DNA of 7,809 nt from Planctomycetia bacterium. GTDB taxonomy: Bacteria; Planctomycetota; Phycisphaerae; Phycisphaerales; UBA1924. The position numbers and the translations under genes were made by a program. The notes below the pieces were generated by a model that was given only the letters and a program-made list of their open reading frames with translations, ran no database searches and had not been told where the DNA came from. The stretch covers positions 1 to 7,809 of the forward strand of contig SXOY01000250.1 in NCBI GenBank assembly GCA_005776545.1. The letters run 5' to 3'. Positions within the stretch are counted from its first letter, which is position 1, and every line of letters begins with the position of its first letter. This document shows, in pieces, positions 1-6,126 of this stretch.

Positions 1-30
1 ACTCAATTGCGTTCCGGCGGTTGGACTCTC

Positions 31-54
31 AACAGGGCGCTGACGCTTCCTGTT
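31..54. other. Weak hairpin downstream of accD
   Basis: AACAGG (31-36) pairs with CCTGTT (49-54). Inside it GCG (37-39) pairs with CGC (44-46) around a CTGA loop, leaving a 2-nt TT bulge. On the plus strand it is followed by CTTTAA; on the minus strand, the direction of accD, no T-tract follows. It could be a degenerate terminator for a plus-strand gene to the left, a REP-like element, or chance. The rest of 1-120 shows no open frame or other signal I can support. Confidence 0.25.
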
Positions 55-120
55 CTTTAAGCGGTGATCTATTTTGGCGGATCGATGTGGTGGCTGCAGA
101 GATTTAGACTGGACGAGTTC

Positions 121-966
121 TCACTTGCCCGTGTAGTCGATCATGCGAGCAATCTCGTTTCGCAACTGGCTCCGCGGCACAACTCGATCTACGAAGCCCG
201 CCTTTTTCAGGAACTCAGCGCGCTGGAATCCTTCGGGCAGTTCCTGGCGGATTGTTTGTTGGATCACGCGTGGGCCTGCGAAACCGATGAGGGCGTTGGG
301 TTCAGCGATGATGAGGTCGCCGAGCATTGCGAAGGATGCGGTTACGCCGCCGGTTGTGGGATCTGTGAGTACTGAGATAAACAGGCCGCCGGCATCGTCG
401 TAGCGAGCAAGGGCGGCGGAGGTCTTGGCCATCTGCATCAAGCTCAGGCCCGCTTCCTGCATGCGTGCGCCGCCGGAGCCGGAGACGATGATGAGGGGGA
501 GGTTGGAGCGGGTGGCTTCTTCGATCGCGCGAGTGATTGTTTCGCCGACGACTGAGCCCATTGAGCCCATCATGAAATCAAGGTCGAGTACCACGAGCAT
601 GACCTCGCGACCCTTGACGAATCCGCGGCCCGCTTTGATCGCATCTTTCTGGCCACTCTTGAGCTGTTCAGCGCGAATGCGGTCGGGGTATGCCTTGAGG
701 TCTCTGAATTTCAGCGGATCGGTTGCTTCGAGATTGCTGAACATTTCCTGGAATGTGTCAGGGTCGCAGATCTGTGCGACGCGTTCGAGCGCGCCGATGC
801 GGAAGTGGTGCTGGCAATCTGGGCAAACATCGAGATTGTTCTCGAGCTGCTGCTTGTAGAGCATGTGAGCGCATGAGGGACAACGAAGCCAGAGTCCTTC
901 TGGGATCGATGCCTTCTTCTTGTCCGCGAATACATCGCTCCAAGTTCTTGATACTGTTTTGCTCAT
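121..966 (-). CDS. accD: Acetyl-CoA carboxylase carboxyltransferase subunit beta (AccD)
   Basis: This is the beta subunit of the carboxyltransferase half of acetyl-CoA carboxylase. With AccA it moves the carboxyl group from carboxybiotin on AccB to acetyl-CoA, giving malonyl-CoA for fatty acid synthesis in the cytoplasm. The 281-residue product is of normal length. It has an N-terminal C4 zinc ribbon (Cys29, Cys32, Cys48, Cys51; CPSC and CPDC pairs), then a crotonase-fold carboxyltransferase domain with the glycine-rich GSGGARMQE loop (163-171), TDPTTGGV (201-208) and the conserved tail GFAGPRVIQQTIRQ (228-241). The frame stays open up to 1131, but the ATG at 964-966 is chosen because AGGAAGG lies 5 nt before it and the protein then begins like other AccD proteins. 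The extra 55 codons would run into the upstream gene and resemble nothing. No accA or folC is in view. The histidine-phosphatase-like gene lies 95 bp upstream on the same strand and may be co-transcribed. Confidence 0.97.
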   Translation of the reverse strand: MSKTVSRTWSDVFADKKKASIPEGLWLRCPSCAHMLYKQQLENNLDVCPDCQHHFRIGALERVAQICDPDTFQEMFSNLEATDPLKFRDLKAYPDRIRAEQLKSGQKDAIKAGRGFVKGREVMLVVLDLDFMMGSMGSVVGETITRAIEEATRSNLPLIIVSGSGGARMQEAGLSLMQMAKTSAALARYDDAGGLFISVLTDPTTGGVTASFAMLGDLIIAEPNALIGFAGPRVIQQTIRQELPEGFQRAEFLKKAGFVDRVVPRSQLRNEIARMIDYTGK

Positions 967-971
967 GGATT

Positions 972-978
972 CCTTCCT
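972..978 (-). promoter_or_regulatory. Ribosome binding site of accD
   Basis: AGGAAGG on the minus strand, 5 nt before the ATG at 964-966. It decides the accD start in favour of the 281-residue form over the open frame that continues to 1131. Confidence 0.8.
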
Positions 979-1061
979 AGTTCGAGGCTCTGACGGCGGT
1001 TGCGGTTTCCCGCGACTGCTGCACCAAAGGGACTCTCCGAGTTTGCCTTTAATGCGTTGGC

Positions 1062-1673
1062 TTAGCGCGTTCCTATCACAGTAGTACGATACCTTAAATC
1101 GGCTGACTGCACCGAAAGCCACTCGACACAAGGGCTTGTTTCAACCAGATCCCAAACACCGGTGATTGCTTCGTTACGAAGTTTGGAGCGGACAAGCGCG
1201 AGGGCGATTGGCCGCAGAATCACAGCTATTCCTTGGGAACCCTTGCTCCCGATTCCAGAAGTCAGTGCTTTGAGGATTCGCTGTTGGGCTTCTTCAAATG
1301 GCTCGGCATCCGGGGGCACAATGCTGGCGGGATCATCTTTCCAGGCGCGATAGACAGACCCGAAGCGGGCTTCGAGTTCTTCCTCGCGCTGGCCTTCCCA
1401 AAGTCCCAGACTTGGCTCGGCCAGGCCTTCGATTGACTGGATTTTGGAGTTTCCAAGCCGCTGTGAAACTATGGCAGCGGTCGCTTTGCATGCATCATCT
1501 GGTCCACATAGGACAAGCGCGACTTTGGTGGAGGCAAGCTTTGAGCAATCAGCCTGGGCGGCCTTGCGGCCCTCTTCGCAGAGGGGGAGGTCAGCGCAAC
1601 CCTGGACGCGGCCTTGGCAATCCCAGTCTGTGAGACCAGATCGGACGAGCAGCAATGATGTTCGATCACCCAT
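1062..1673 (-). CDS. Degenerate histidine phosphatase (phosphoglycerate mutase-like) protein, probable pseudoenzyme
   Basis: The 203-residue product has the layout of the histidine phosphatase superfamily (PGM/cobC branch). The first strand reads LLLVRSGLTDWD (7-18) where active members have LVRHGxTxWN, followed by a good GRVQGCADLPLCEEG (21-35) and a family-like GLWEG (90-94). Known members use two histidines and two arginines in the phosphate pocket. Here the RHG histidine is Ser12, the arginine of the usual SSPLxRAxQTA stretch is Ala61 (CGPDDACKATA), and the second histidine of the SHG motif is Arg154-Pro155 (VILRP). Arg11 and Glu93 remain. With no phospho-accepting histidine it should not work as a phosphatase or mutase; a binding or regulatory role is inferred. 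The ATG at 1673 is chosen because it sits just before the first strand and gives the usual family length. A GTG at 1733 would add 20 residues. Neither start has a clear Shine-Dalgarno. The frame is intact, so this is not an obvious decaying gene. Confidence 0.75.
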   Translation of the reverse strand: MGDRTSLLLVRSGLTDWDCQGRVQGCADLPLCEEGRKAAQADCSKLASTKVALVLCGPDDACKATAAIVSQRLGNSKIQSIEGLAEPSLGLWEGQREEELEARFGSVYRAWKDDPASIVPPDAEPFEEAQQRILKALTSGIGSKGSQGIAVILRPIALALVRSKLRNEAITGVWDLVETSPCVEWLSVQSADLRYRTTVIGTR

Positions 1674-1987
1674 TGTGAGGCTGGCGATACCAGCAACTCC
1701 CGCCGCGACGTTACGGATTTGAGGTTCCTGCACCGATCGCGGCCGGGCAGGAGGAACGGATAGTCTAGCACATTGGGCAGAAACCGCGCATGTGCAGACC
1801 GGGTCTAGTTGCTAAATCGGGGTTTCGACTAACTAACGCATACCTAAATCTTATGCCGTTCGGGTGTTACCGGAGGCAAATCCCCTGAGGTTGGGGTACG
1901 AGAACTGCGCGTTACGCGGCGGTTTGACCGGATTAGGCATTGGCGGTTGACCCCCTGACAAGAGTCCAACTGACAATACTCTGGCTC
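1674..1987. other. Divergent intergenic region between the pseudo-phosphatase gene and recQ
   Basis: These 314 bases separate two divergent genes and should hold both promoters. Visible items are a short perfect inverted repeat AGACC-G-GGTCT (1796-1806), a near-direct repeat GGCGGTTTGACC (1918-1929) and GGCGGTTGACC (1942-1952), and a weak recQ promoter candidate listed separately. I see no convincing sigma-70 promoter for the minus-strand gene. I found no RNA gene or additional ORF with protein-like character. Part of the region could be coding if the alternative starts at 1733 (GTG, minus) or 1940 (TTG, plus) are used. Confidence 0.5.
1947..1977 (+). promoter_or_regulatory. Weak promoter candidate for recQ
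   Basis: TTGACC (1947-1952) matches five of six bases of the sigma-70 -35 box. GACAAT (1972-1977) matches four of six of the -10 box, but the 19-nt spacer is longer than usual. Transcription would start only a few bases before the ATG at 1988, giving an almost leaderless message, which would fit the absence of a Shine-Dalgarno there. This is inference from the sequence alone. Confidence 0.25.
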
Positions 1988-3952
1988 ATGGAAGTTGAGT
2001 CCGTTCAGTTTGAGCAGGCAGATGGGGTGCGCGAGGTGCTGCACCAGTATTGGGGATTCGATCAACTGAGGCCGTTGCAGGGTGAGTCAATCGCGGCAAC
2101 GCTTGCGGGACGGGATTCGGTCACGATTCTGCCAACCGGCGGCGGCAAGTCACTGTGCTTTCAGGTACCCGCGCTGGTGAGTGGGAAGTTGACGCTGGTG
2201 GTATCGCCCCTGATCGCGTTGATGCAGGATCAGGTTGCGGGATTGAAGTTGGCGGGCGTTCCCGCGGCGGCGATGCACGGCAATATGAGTCCGCAGGAGC
2301 GAGGCGAGATTCGGGATGACTTGCGGAATGGGAAGTTGAAGTTGTTGCTCGCTGCGCCTGAGCGGATTTTGATGCCGGATTTTCTTTCGTTTGTGAGTCG
2401 ATTGAACATCGGACATATCGCGATTGATGAGTCGCACTGCATTAGCCAATGGGGACATGACTTTCGGCCAGAGTATCGGCGGCTGCGAGAATTGCGGGAT
2501 GTGTTGCCGCGGATTGCGATGGGCGCGTATACGGCGACTGCTACGCCGCGGGTGAAGCATGACATTGTGGAGCAACTGGGATTGCGCGATCCGGCGATTT
2601 TTGTGGGGTCGTTTGATCGGCCGAATTTGACGTATCGCGTTGTGCCGCGGATGAGTGCGGTGAAGCAGGTGGTTGAAGCGTTGCAGCGGCATGAGGGTCG
2701 GGCGGCGATTGTGTATTGCATCAGCCGGCGGGATACTGAGGAAATGGCGGCAGCGCTGAAAGCTGCGAAGATACACGCGGCGGCGTATCACGCTGGATTG
2801 AAGCCGGAACAGCGCAGCAAAGTGAGCGATCATTTCAAGAGTGAGCGGCTGGATGTTGTGTGCGCGACGGTGGCGTTTGGAATGGGGATTGATCGCGGCG
2901 ATGTGCGGTGCGTGGTGCATGCGGCGATGCCGAAGTCGATTGAGCATTATCAGCAAGAGACAGGGCGAGCTGGTAGAGATGGTTTGCCGGCAGAGTGTTT
3001 GTTGCTGTATTCCTCGGCAGATTTCCAGAAGTGGAAGATGTTGATGGAACGCGGGGCGGAGGAATCTGAGGCGGAAGATGCGAAGGAAATGCTACCGGGG
3101 CAGCTTGCGCTTTTGGCACAGATTCAGCGGTTTGCATCATCGATGACGTGTCGGCATCGGGCGTTGACTGAGTACTTTGGGCAGGAATACACCAAGGGTT
3201 TGTGCAGTGCGTGTGACTGCTGTCTTGCGGAACTTGAGCCGATTGCTGATGCGCAGGATACCGCACGCAAGATCATTTCTTGTGTAGTGCGTGTGGGCCA
3301 GAGTTTCGGAGCTGCGCACGTCGCCGATGTTTTGCTTGGGTCAAAGGCAGCACCGATTGTGAATCGCGGGCATCATGAGTTGAGCACACACGGATTGCTG
3401 AAGGGCATGCGGCGGGATCTGGTATTGAGTTGTATTAATCAACTGGTGGATTCGGGCGACCTGGTGCGAAGTGAGGGGCAGTATCCGATTTTGCAGATGG
3501 GGCATGCAGCACAGGAAGTTTTGCGGAATGAGCGGATGATCTCGCTGGTGAAGCCCAAGAGCGTGTCGGCGACTGAACAGCGGAAGATTGAGGCGAAAGT
3601 TGAGGCCGCCCCACTTACGGATGCGGAGCGCGGGTTGTTTGAGGCGCTGCGGGTGCTTCGGCGTGAGATTGCAGATGAACGGAAGTTGCCAGCGTTCCTT
3701 ATATTCTCAGACGCGACGCTAGAAGAAATCAGCCGGATGCGGCCGGGGTCTACTGAGAAGTTGATGCTGGTGCATGGAGTGGGTGTGAAGAAAGCGGCGG
3801 ACTTTGGGCGGCGGATGGTGGAGTGTGTCGGGGAGTATTGCCGCGGAAATGGGCTGGATCTGGATCCGAGAGTTGAGGCATCGCGACCTGCGCCGACGGT
3901 TGCGGTGAAGACGTTTTTCAAGCATGAGCAGGTGCGGGGCAGAAGGCGGTAA
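1988..3952 (+). CDS. recQ: ATP-dependent DNA helicase RecQ
   Basis: This is a 3'-5' superfamily 2 DNA helicase for recombination repair and restart of stalled forks. The 654-residue product has the full RecQ plan: motif 0 (YWGFDQLRPLQ, 21-31), Walker A (PTGGGKS, 49-55), DESH box (147-150) followed by the aromatic-rich loop SQWGHDFRPEY (153-163), TATATP (182-187), FDRPNL (209-214), motif V (ATVAFGMGIDR, 293-303) and motif VI (QQETGRAGRDG, 322-332). The zinc-binding Cys388, Cys406, Cys409 and Cys412 follow, then the winged-helix RQC domain (about 417-525) and an HRDC domain (about 543-618), ending in a basic tail RGRRR. All helicase motifs look intact. The length is slightly above the roughly 610 residues of E. 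coli RecQ. The ATG at 1988 is preferred over a TTG at 1940, whose 16 extra residues show no RecQ-like character; neither has a clear Shine-Dalgarno. No RecJ or RecFOR partner is adjacent. Confidence 0.96.
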   Translation: MEVESVQFEQADGVREVLHQYWGFDQLRPLQGESIAATLAGRDSVTILPTGGGKSLCFQVPALVSGKLTLVVSPLIALMQDQVAGLKLAGVPAAAMHGNMSPQERGEIRDDLRNGKLKLLLAAPERILMPDFLSFVSRLNIGHIAIDESHCISQWGHDFRPEYRRLRELRDVLPRIAMGAYTATATPRVKHDIVEQLGLRDPAIFVGSFDRPNLTYRVVPRMSAVKQVVEALQRHEGRAAIVYCISRRDTEEMAAALKAAKIHAAAYHAGLKPEQRSKVSDHFKSERLDVVCATVAFGMGIDRGDVRCVVHAAMPKSIEHYQQETGRAGRDGLPAECLLLYSSADFQKWKMLMERGAEESEAEDAKEMLPGQLALLAQIQRFASSMTCRHRALTEYFGQEYTKGLCSACDCCLAELEPIADAQDTARKIISCVVRVGQSFGAAHVADVLLGSKAAPIVNRGHHELSTHGLLKGMRRDLVLSCINQLVDSGDLVRSEGQYPILQMGHAAQEVLRNERMISLVKPKSVSATEQRKIEAKVEAAPLTDAERGLFEALRVLRREIADERKLPAFLIFSDATLEEISRMRPGSTEKLMLVHGVGVKKAADFGRRMVECVGEYCRGNGLDLDPRVEASRPAPTVAVKTFFKHEQVRGRRR

Positions 3953-4001
3953 TGGGGTAGCGCTTCAAGCACAGCGAATCTATGCGGAACGGCGTCTTTG
4001 C

Positions 4002-4025
4002 CACAGAGGCACAGAGACACAGAGA
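4002..4025 (+). repeat. Three tandem copies of the 8-mer CACAGAGR
   Basis: CACAGAGG (4002-4009), CACAGAGA (4010-4017) and CACAGAGA (4018-4025) lie back to back in the recQ downstream spacer, preceded by TTTGC and followed by AAGAC. From memory, very similar CCACAGAGGCACAGAG stretches recur between genes in many planctomycete and related genomes, and their reverse complements are often mis-called as small ORFs. I cannot confirm copy number here because only this copy is in the window. Its role is unknown. Confidence 0.6.
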
Positions 4026-4151
4026 AAGACAAGAGCTTGAATATGGAAATACCGGAATCAAAACAAGAGAGTCACCGCTCACAACACCATGTTCCCGCTA
4101 TGCAGAAGTGAATCGGACTTAATCGACGAAGATGCAGGCATATCCTGATGT

Positions 4152-4418
4152 ATGCCAAAGGGTGATTATTTATCGAAGCATCAGCAGGGAATTGTCAATC
4201 GGTATTACTCGAATATCGATGGGATTACTGTGACTAAATTGCAGGAATTGTCCTCGGAGATTTATCTGGCGAGCACGGATAAGGCCAAAGACAAGTTGTG
4301 GAAGAGCGTTGAGTTGTGGCTGGGGAAGACTTCGCTGGAGGCCGCAGTGCGGGAGCGTGTGATCGAGAAACGCGATCCGAAGTTGTTGGCTGAGTTTGTG
4401 AACAAGCTATCAAAGTGA
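4152..4418 (+). CDS. Small conserved-looking protein of unknown function (88 aa)
   Basis: This is an 88-residue, probably all-helical soluble protein with no signal peptide, membrane segment or cysteines. It opens MPKGDYLSKHQQGIVNRYY, then has TKLQELSSEIYLA (29-41), a lysine-rich stretch with DKLWKSVELWL (47-57) and a C-terminal helix ending NKLSK. I recall similar small hypothetical proteins from planctomycetes starting M-x-KG-x-x-LS-x-x-Q and sharing the TKLxEL-SxxYLA core, so I believe it is real, but I know no function. The start is the ATG at 4152; only a weak AGG lies 13 nt upstream. The stop is 24 bp before the ROK kinase start on the same strand, so the two are probably one operon. 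It could bind the kinase or a nucleic acid; both are guesses. Confidence 0.7.
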   Translation: MPKGDYLSKHQQGIVNRYYSNIDGITVTKLQELSSEIYLASTDKAKDKLWKSVELWLGKTSLEAAVRERVIEKRDPKLLAEFVNKLSK

Positions 4419-4432
4419 TTAGCAAAATGATT

Positions 4433-4436
4433 GGAG
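4433..4436 (+). promoter_or_regulatory. Ribosome binding site of the ROK kinase gene
   Basis: GGAG lies 6 nt before the GTG at 4443-4445, within the 24-bp gap after the 88-residue gene. It supports the GTG at 4443 rather than the GTG two codons later. Confidence 0.6.
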
Positions 4437-4442
4437 CATTGA

Positions 4443-5285
4443 GTGAGCGTGCTGGGAATTGATATCGGCGGGACGAGCCTGAAAGTCGTGTGCGTGGAAG
4501 ATGGCGAAGTTGTCTGGGAGCGGCAGAGCGAGCGATATCAACGGCCAACTTTTCCACAACTTGAGGCGAGCCTGGTGAAATGCCTGGATGGGGCGCGGGG
4601 TGAAATTATTGGGCTTTGTGCGCCGGGAGCATTTGATGTTTCGCGCGGAATGGTGACCGCTTCGGCGAATATGCCGTGTCTGGTGGGAGTTGAACTTGCG
4701 AAATGGATCAAGAGGATTGCTGGCGACAATGCGAAAGTTGTTGTTGAAACGGATGTGTATTCGACCGCGATGAGTATCTGGCGCGAGCGGTTTGGGCGTG
4801 GGCGGATGTGTGTGATTGCGCTGGGGACTGGCGTCGGGATGAGTATTTTGACGGATGGGCAGCGGCTTTTGATCAATGGAAAGTCGTCGGGGCATTTGGG
4901 ACAAATTGATGTGACGCTTGATGATGAGCCGCCGGTCGTTGGAACAGATGGTGGTAAGGGCGGGCTTGAGGGGTATATTGGATTAGCCGCGTTGCAGGCG
5001 AGGTATGGAGAAGATGTTGCTGGGTCGATCGCGAAATTCAATGAGCGTTCAGCGCCGTTGCGAGCGCTCGCGAGAGCGATCCGAATTGTACATGCTATTT
5101 ATCGACCGGATGAAATTGTGCTTGCTGGGGGCGTGGGAATTATGCTCAAGGCTGCGGCGGTTCCGCTGGAAGTGCTTGTGCTGGATGGGTTGACGAATCT
5201 GGCGCGGCCGCATTGGAAGCTGCGATTTGCGGGGAGTGCGTTTCATGCGGCACGCGGGGTTGCGATGCTGGCGAGTGAGGGTTAA
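4443..5285 (+). CDS. ROK family sugar kinase-like protein lacking the zinc-binding cysteines
   Basis: This 280-residue protein has the ASKHA fold of the ROK family, whose members mostly phosphorylate glucose, fructose, N-acetylmannosamine or similar sugars with ATP. Visible motifs are the phosphate-binding DIGGT (7-11), ETD (102-104) with Asp104 at the catalytic-base position (usually END), LGTGVG (127-132), SGHLGQ (149-154) with the His151 that normally contacts sugar or zinc, and the adenosine-site LAGGVG (227-232). The ROK signature CxCGxxGCLE is replaced by GTDGGKGGLE (167-176), so all three zinc cysteines are gone (Gly, Asp and Gly instead). Length is a little short of the usual roughly 300. 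The start is GTG at 4443 with GGAG 6 nt before it. It probably forms an operon with the 88-residue gene upstream. No helix-turn-helix is present, so it is a kinase-type and not a repressor-type ROK. The substrate cannot be told; an inactive or non-sugar function is possible. Confidence 0.82.
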   Translation: MSVLGIDIGGTSLKVVCVEDGEVVWERQSERYQRPTFPQLEASLVKCLDGARGEIIGLCAPGAFDVSRGMVTASANMPCLVGVELAKWIKRIAGDNAKVVVETDVYSTAMSIWRERFGRGRMCVIALGTGVGMSILTDGQRLLINGKSSGHLGQIDVTLDDEPPVVGTDGGKGGLEGYIGLAALQARYGEDVAGSIAKFNERSAPLRALARAIRIVHAIYRPDEIVLAGGVGIMLKAAAVPLEVLVLDGLTNLARPHWKLRFAGSAFHAARGVAMLASEG

Positions 5286-6004
5286 GCCTGAACTGGGGCG
5301 AGTTTGAATTTCCGATAGACGATAATGCCGATCACGAGGCCAAGGACAATGCCGAGTAACTGACCGATTGCGCCGGCTCTTTCAGCGACTTTGGTGGTTG
5401 GCGCGATTGGGCGAAACTCTGCTCCGCGATCAAAGCGGAAGCTGTCGTTGATCGCTTCGAATTCAGGAGAATACTTGGCGAACTGAGATTCAGGGACGTA
5501 GTTATTGACTTGAATGATCACCTCTTCGCCAAAGTAGCCAGTACTGACGCCTTTGATTATCTCTCCTCTTGCATCAGTCATCGAGAAGTTCATTGTCATG
5601 CGATTGCGAGCGCGATCGACAATCCAGCCATCGGCGTTGATCTCGCTTGGAATATCAGAGATCTTCGTCCCGGCGTCGCGAGTCTCCTTGGAAGTATCGA
5701 CTGCATTGAACATCTTCTCAACACCGTCATAATTATTGCCTTTGAGGCGAATATTGGTTTCTTGGATCACTATGAAAGGCGGGACAAGAGGATTCTTGAG
5801 GTCTTTGGTGAATGCGGCAACGTAACGGAAATTACGGTCCTTGAGGCGGGCGGACAATTCATCGATTTCCTTAATATCCGCATCGCCCACTTTGAACCAA
5901 CCAGGTGGCAACGTGATGGTGAAGCGGCGGACAGCATCGCGGTACTCATCCGCGCCAGCGACTAGCGTCAGGATCAGGGAAAGGAACGCAGCAACTATTT
6001 TCAA
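5282..6004 (-). CDS. Predicted exported, C-terminally membrane-anchored protein of unknown function
   Basis: This 240-residue protein has a short signal peptide (KIVAAFLSLILTLVAGA, likely cut after Ala18), a region of about 190 residues outside the membrane, and a single C-terminal membrane helix (about 212-230, rich in Gly, Ile, Leu and Val) followed by the positive stop YRKFK and a short tail. This predicts an Nout-Cin anchor. The mature part starts with RFTITLPPGWFKV (27-39), a pattern seen in PsbP/Mog1/DUF1795-type domains; that fold is only a suggestion. There are no cysteines and no catalytic motif. The start is a TTG at 6002-6004, supported by GGGAG 7 nt upstream and by the signal peptide beginning there. 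It meets the ROK gene tail to tail, sharing the TTAA at 5282-5285. A terminator lies between it and the upstream peptidase gene, so it probably has its own promoter, which I could not identify. Confidence 0.72.
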   Translation of the reverse strand: MKIVAAFLSLILTLVAGADEYRDAVRRFTITLPPGWFKVGDADIKEIDELSARLKDRNFRYVAAFTKDLKNPLVPPFIVIQETNIRLKGNNYDGVEKMFNAVDTSKETRDAGTKISDIPSEINADGWIVDRARNRMTMNFSMTDARGEIIKGVSTGYFGEEVIIQVNNYVPESQFAKYSPEFEAINDSFRFDRGAEFRPIAPTTKVAERAGAIGQLLGIVLGLVIGIIVYRKFKLAPVQA

Positions 6005-6011
6005 GGTTGTG

Positions 6012-6016
6012 GCTCC
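6012..6016 (-). promoter_or_regulatory. Ribosome binding site deciding a TTG start
   Basis: GGGAG on the minus strand, 7 nt before the TTG at 6002-6004. No in-frame ATG lies near the signal peptide start, so this site is the main support for the TTG. Confidence 0.6.
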
Positions 6017-6054
6017 CGTGGTGAAGAATCAGAAGGAAGAGGAGAAGCAAAGAA

Positions 6055-6074
6055 CACCGGCAAGAGTGCCGGTG
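6055..6074 (-). terminator. Second hairpin, possible back-up terminator
   Basis: CACCGGCA (6055-6062) and TGCCGGTG (6067-6074) form a perfect 8-bp stem with a 4-nt loop. On the minus strand it is followed by TTCTTT, a poor but T-rich tract. It lies 22 bp beyond the first terminator in the direction of the peptidase gene and about 50 bp before the next start codon. It could also be a mobile REP-like palindrome or an element in the leader of the downstream gene. Confidence 0.45.
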
Positions 6075-6083
6075 CCACGCTGC

Positions 6084-6117
6084 AAAAACCAACGGGTCTG
6101 CTTTCGCAGGCCCGTTG
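6084..6117 (-). terminator. Intrinsic terminator of the prolyl oligopeptidase gene
   Basis: Bases 6090-6101 pair with 6106-6117 as a 12-position stem. In the minus-strand RNA the loop is GAAA, a GNRA tetraloop, and one position is a C-A mismatch (G-U if read from the plus strand). The stem is followed in the minus direction by G and five T (6088-6084). It begins 9 bp after the peptidase stop codon, as expected for a Rho-independent terminator of that gene. Confidence 0.75.
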
Positions 6118-6126
6118 AAGGTAGGA

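Noticed and set aside
64..375. 103-codon plus-strand frame at the left edge
   Set aside because: It overlaps the 3' end of accD on the other strand, and its product shows no recognisable features.
967..1131. N-terminal extension of AccD by 55 residues
   Set aside because: A strong ribosome binding site precedes the ATG at 966, and the extension would overlap the upstream gene and does not resemble AccD.
1940..1987. TTG start for recQ giving 16 more residues
   Set aside because: There is no ribosome binding site and no RecQ similarity in the extension, and it would place the best promoter candidate inside the gene. It cannot be fully excluded.
2150..2956. 268-codon open frame on the minus strand opposite recQ
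   Set aside because: It lies inside a clear recQ reading frame, its product is rich in Arg, His and Pro with no domain-like pattern, and it is what GC-biased codons produce on the opposite strand.
3439..4032. 197-codon minus-strand frame across the end of recQ and the CACAGAGR repeat
   Set aside because: Most of it is antisense to recQ. Its first residues (SVSLCLCG) are simply the reverse translation of the tandem repeat, a known kind of false gene call.
4419..4904. 161-codon minus-strand frame opposite the ROK gene
   Set aside because: It is antisense to a gene with clear ROK motifs, and its product is low-complexity and rich in Pro, His and Arg.
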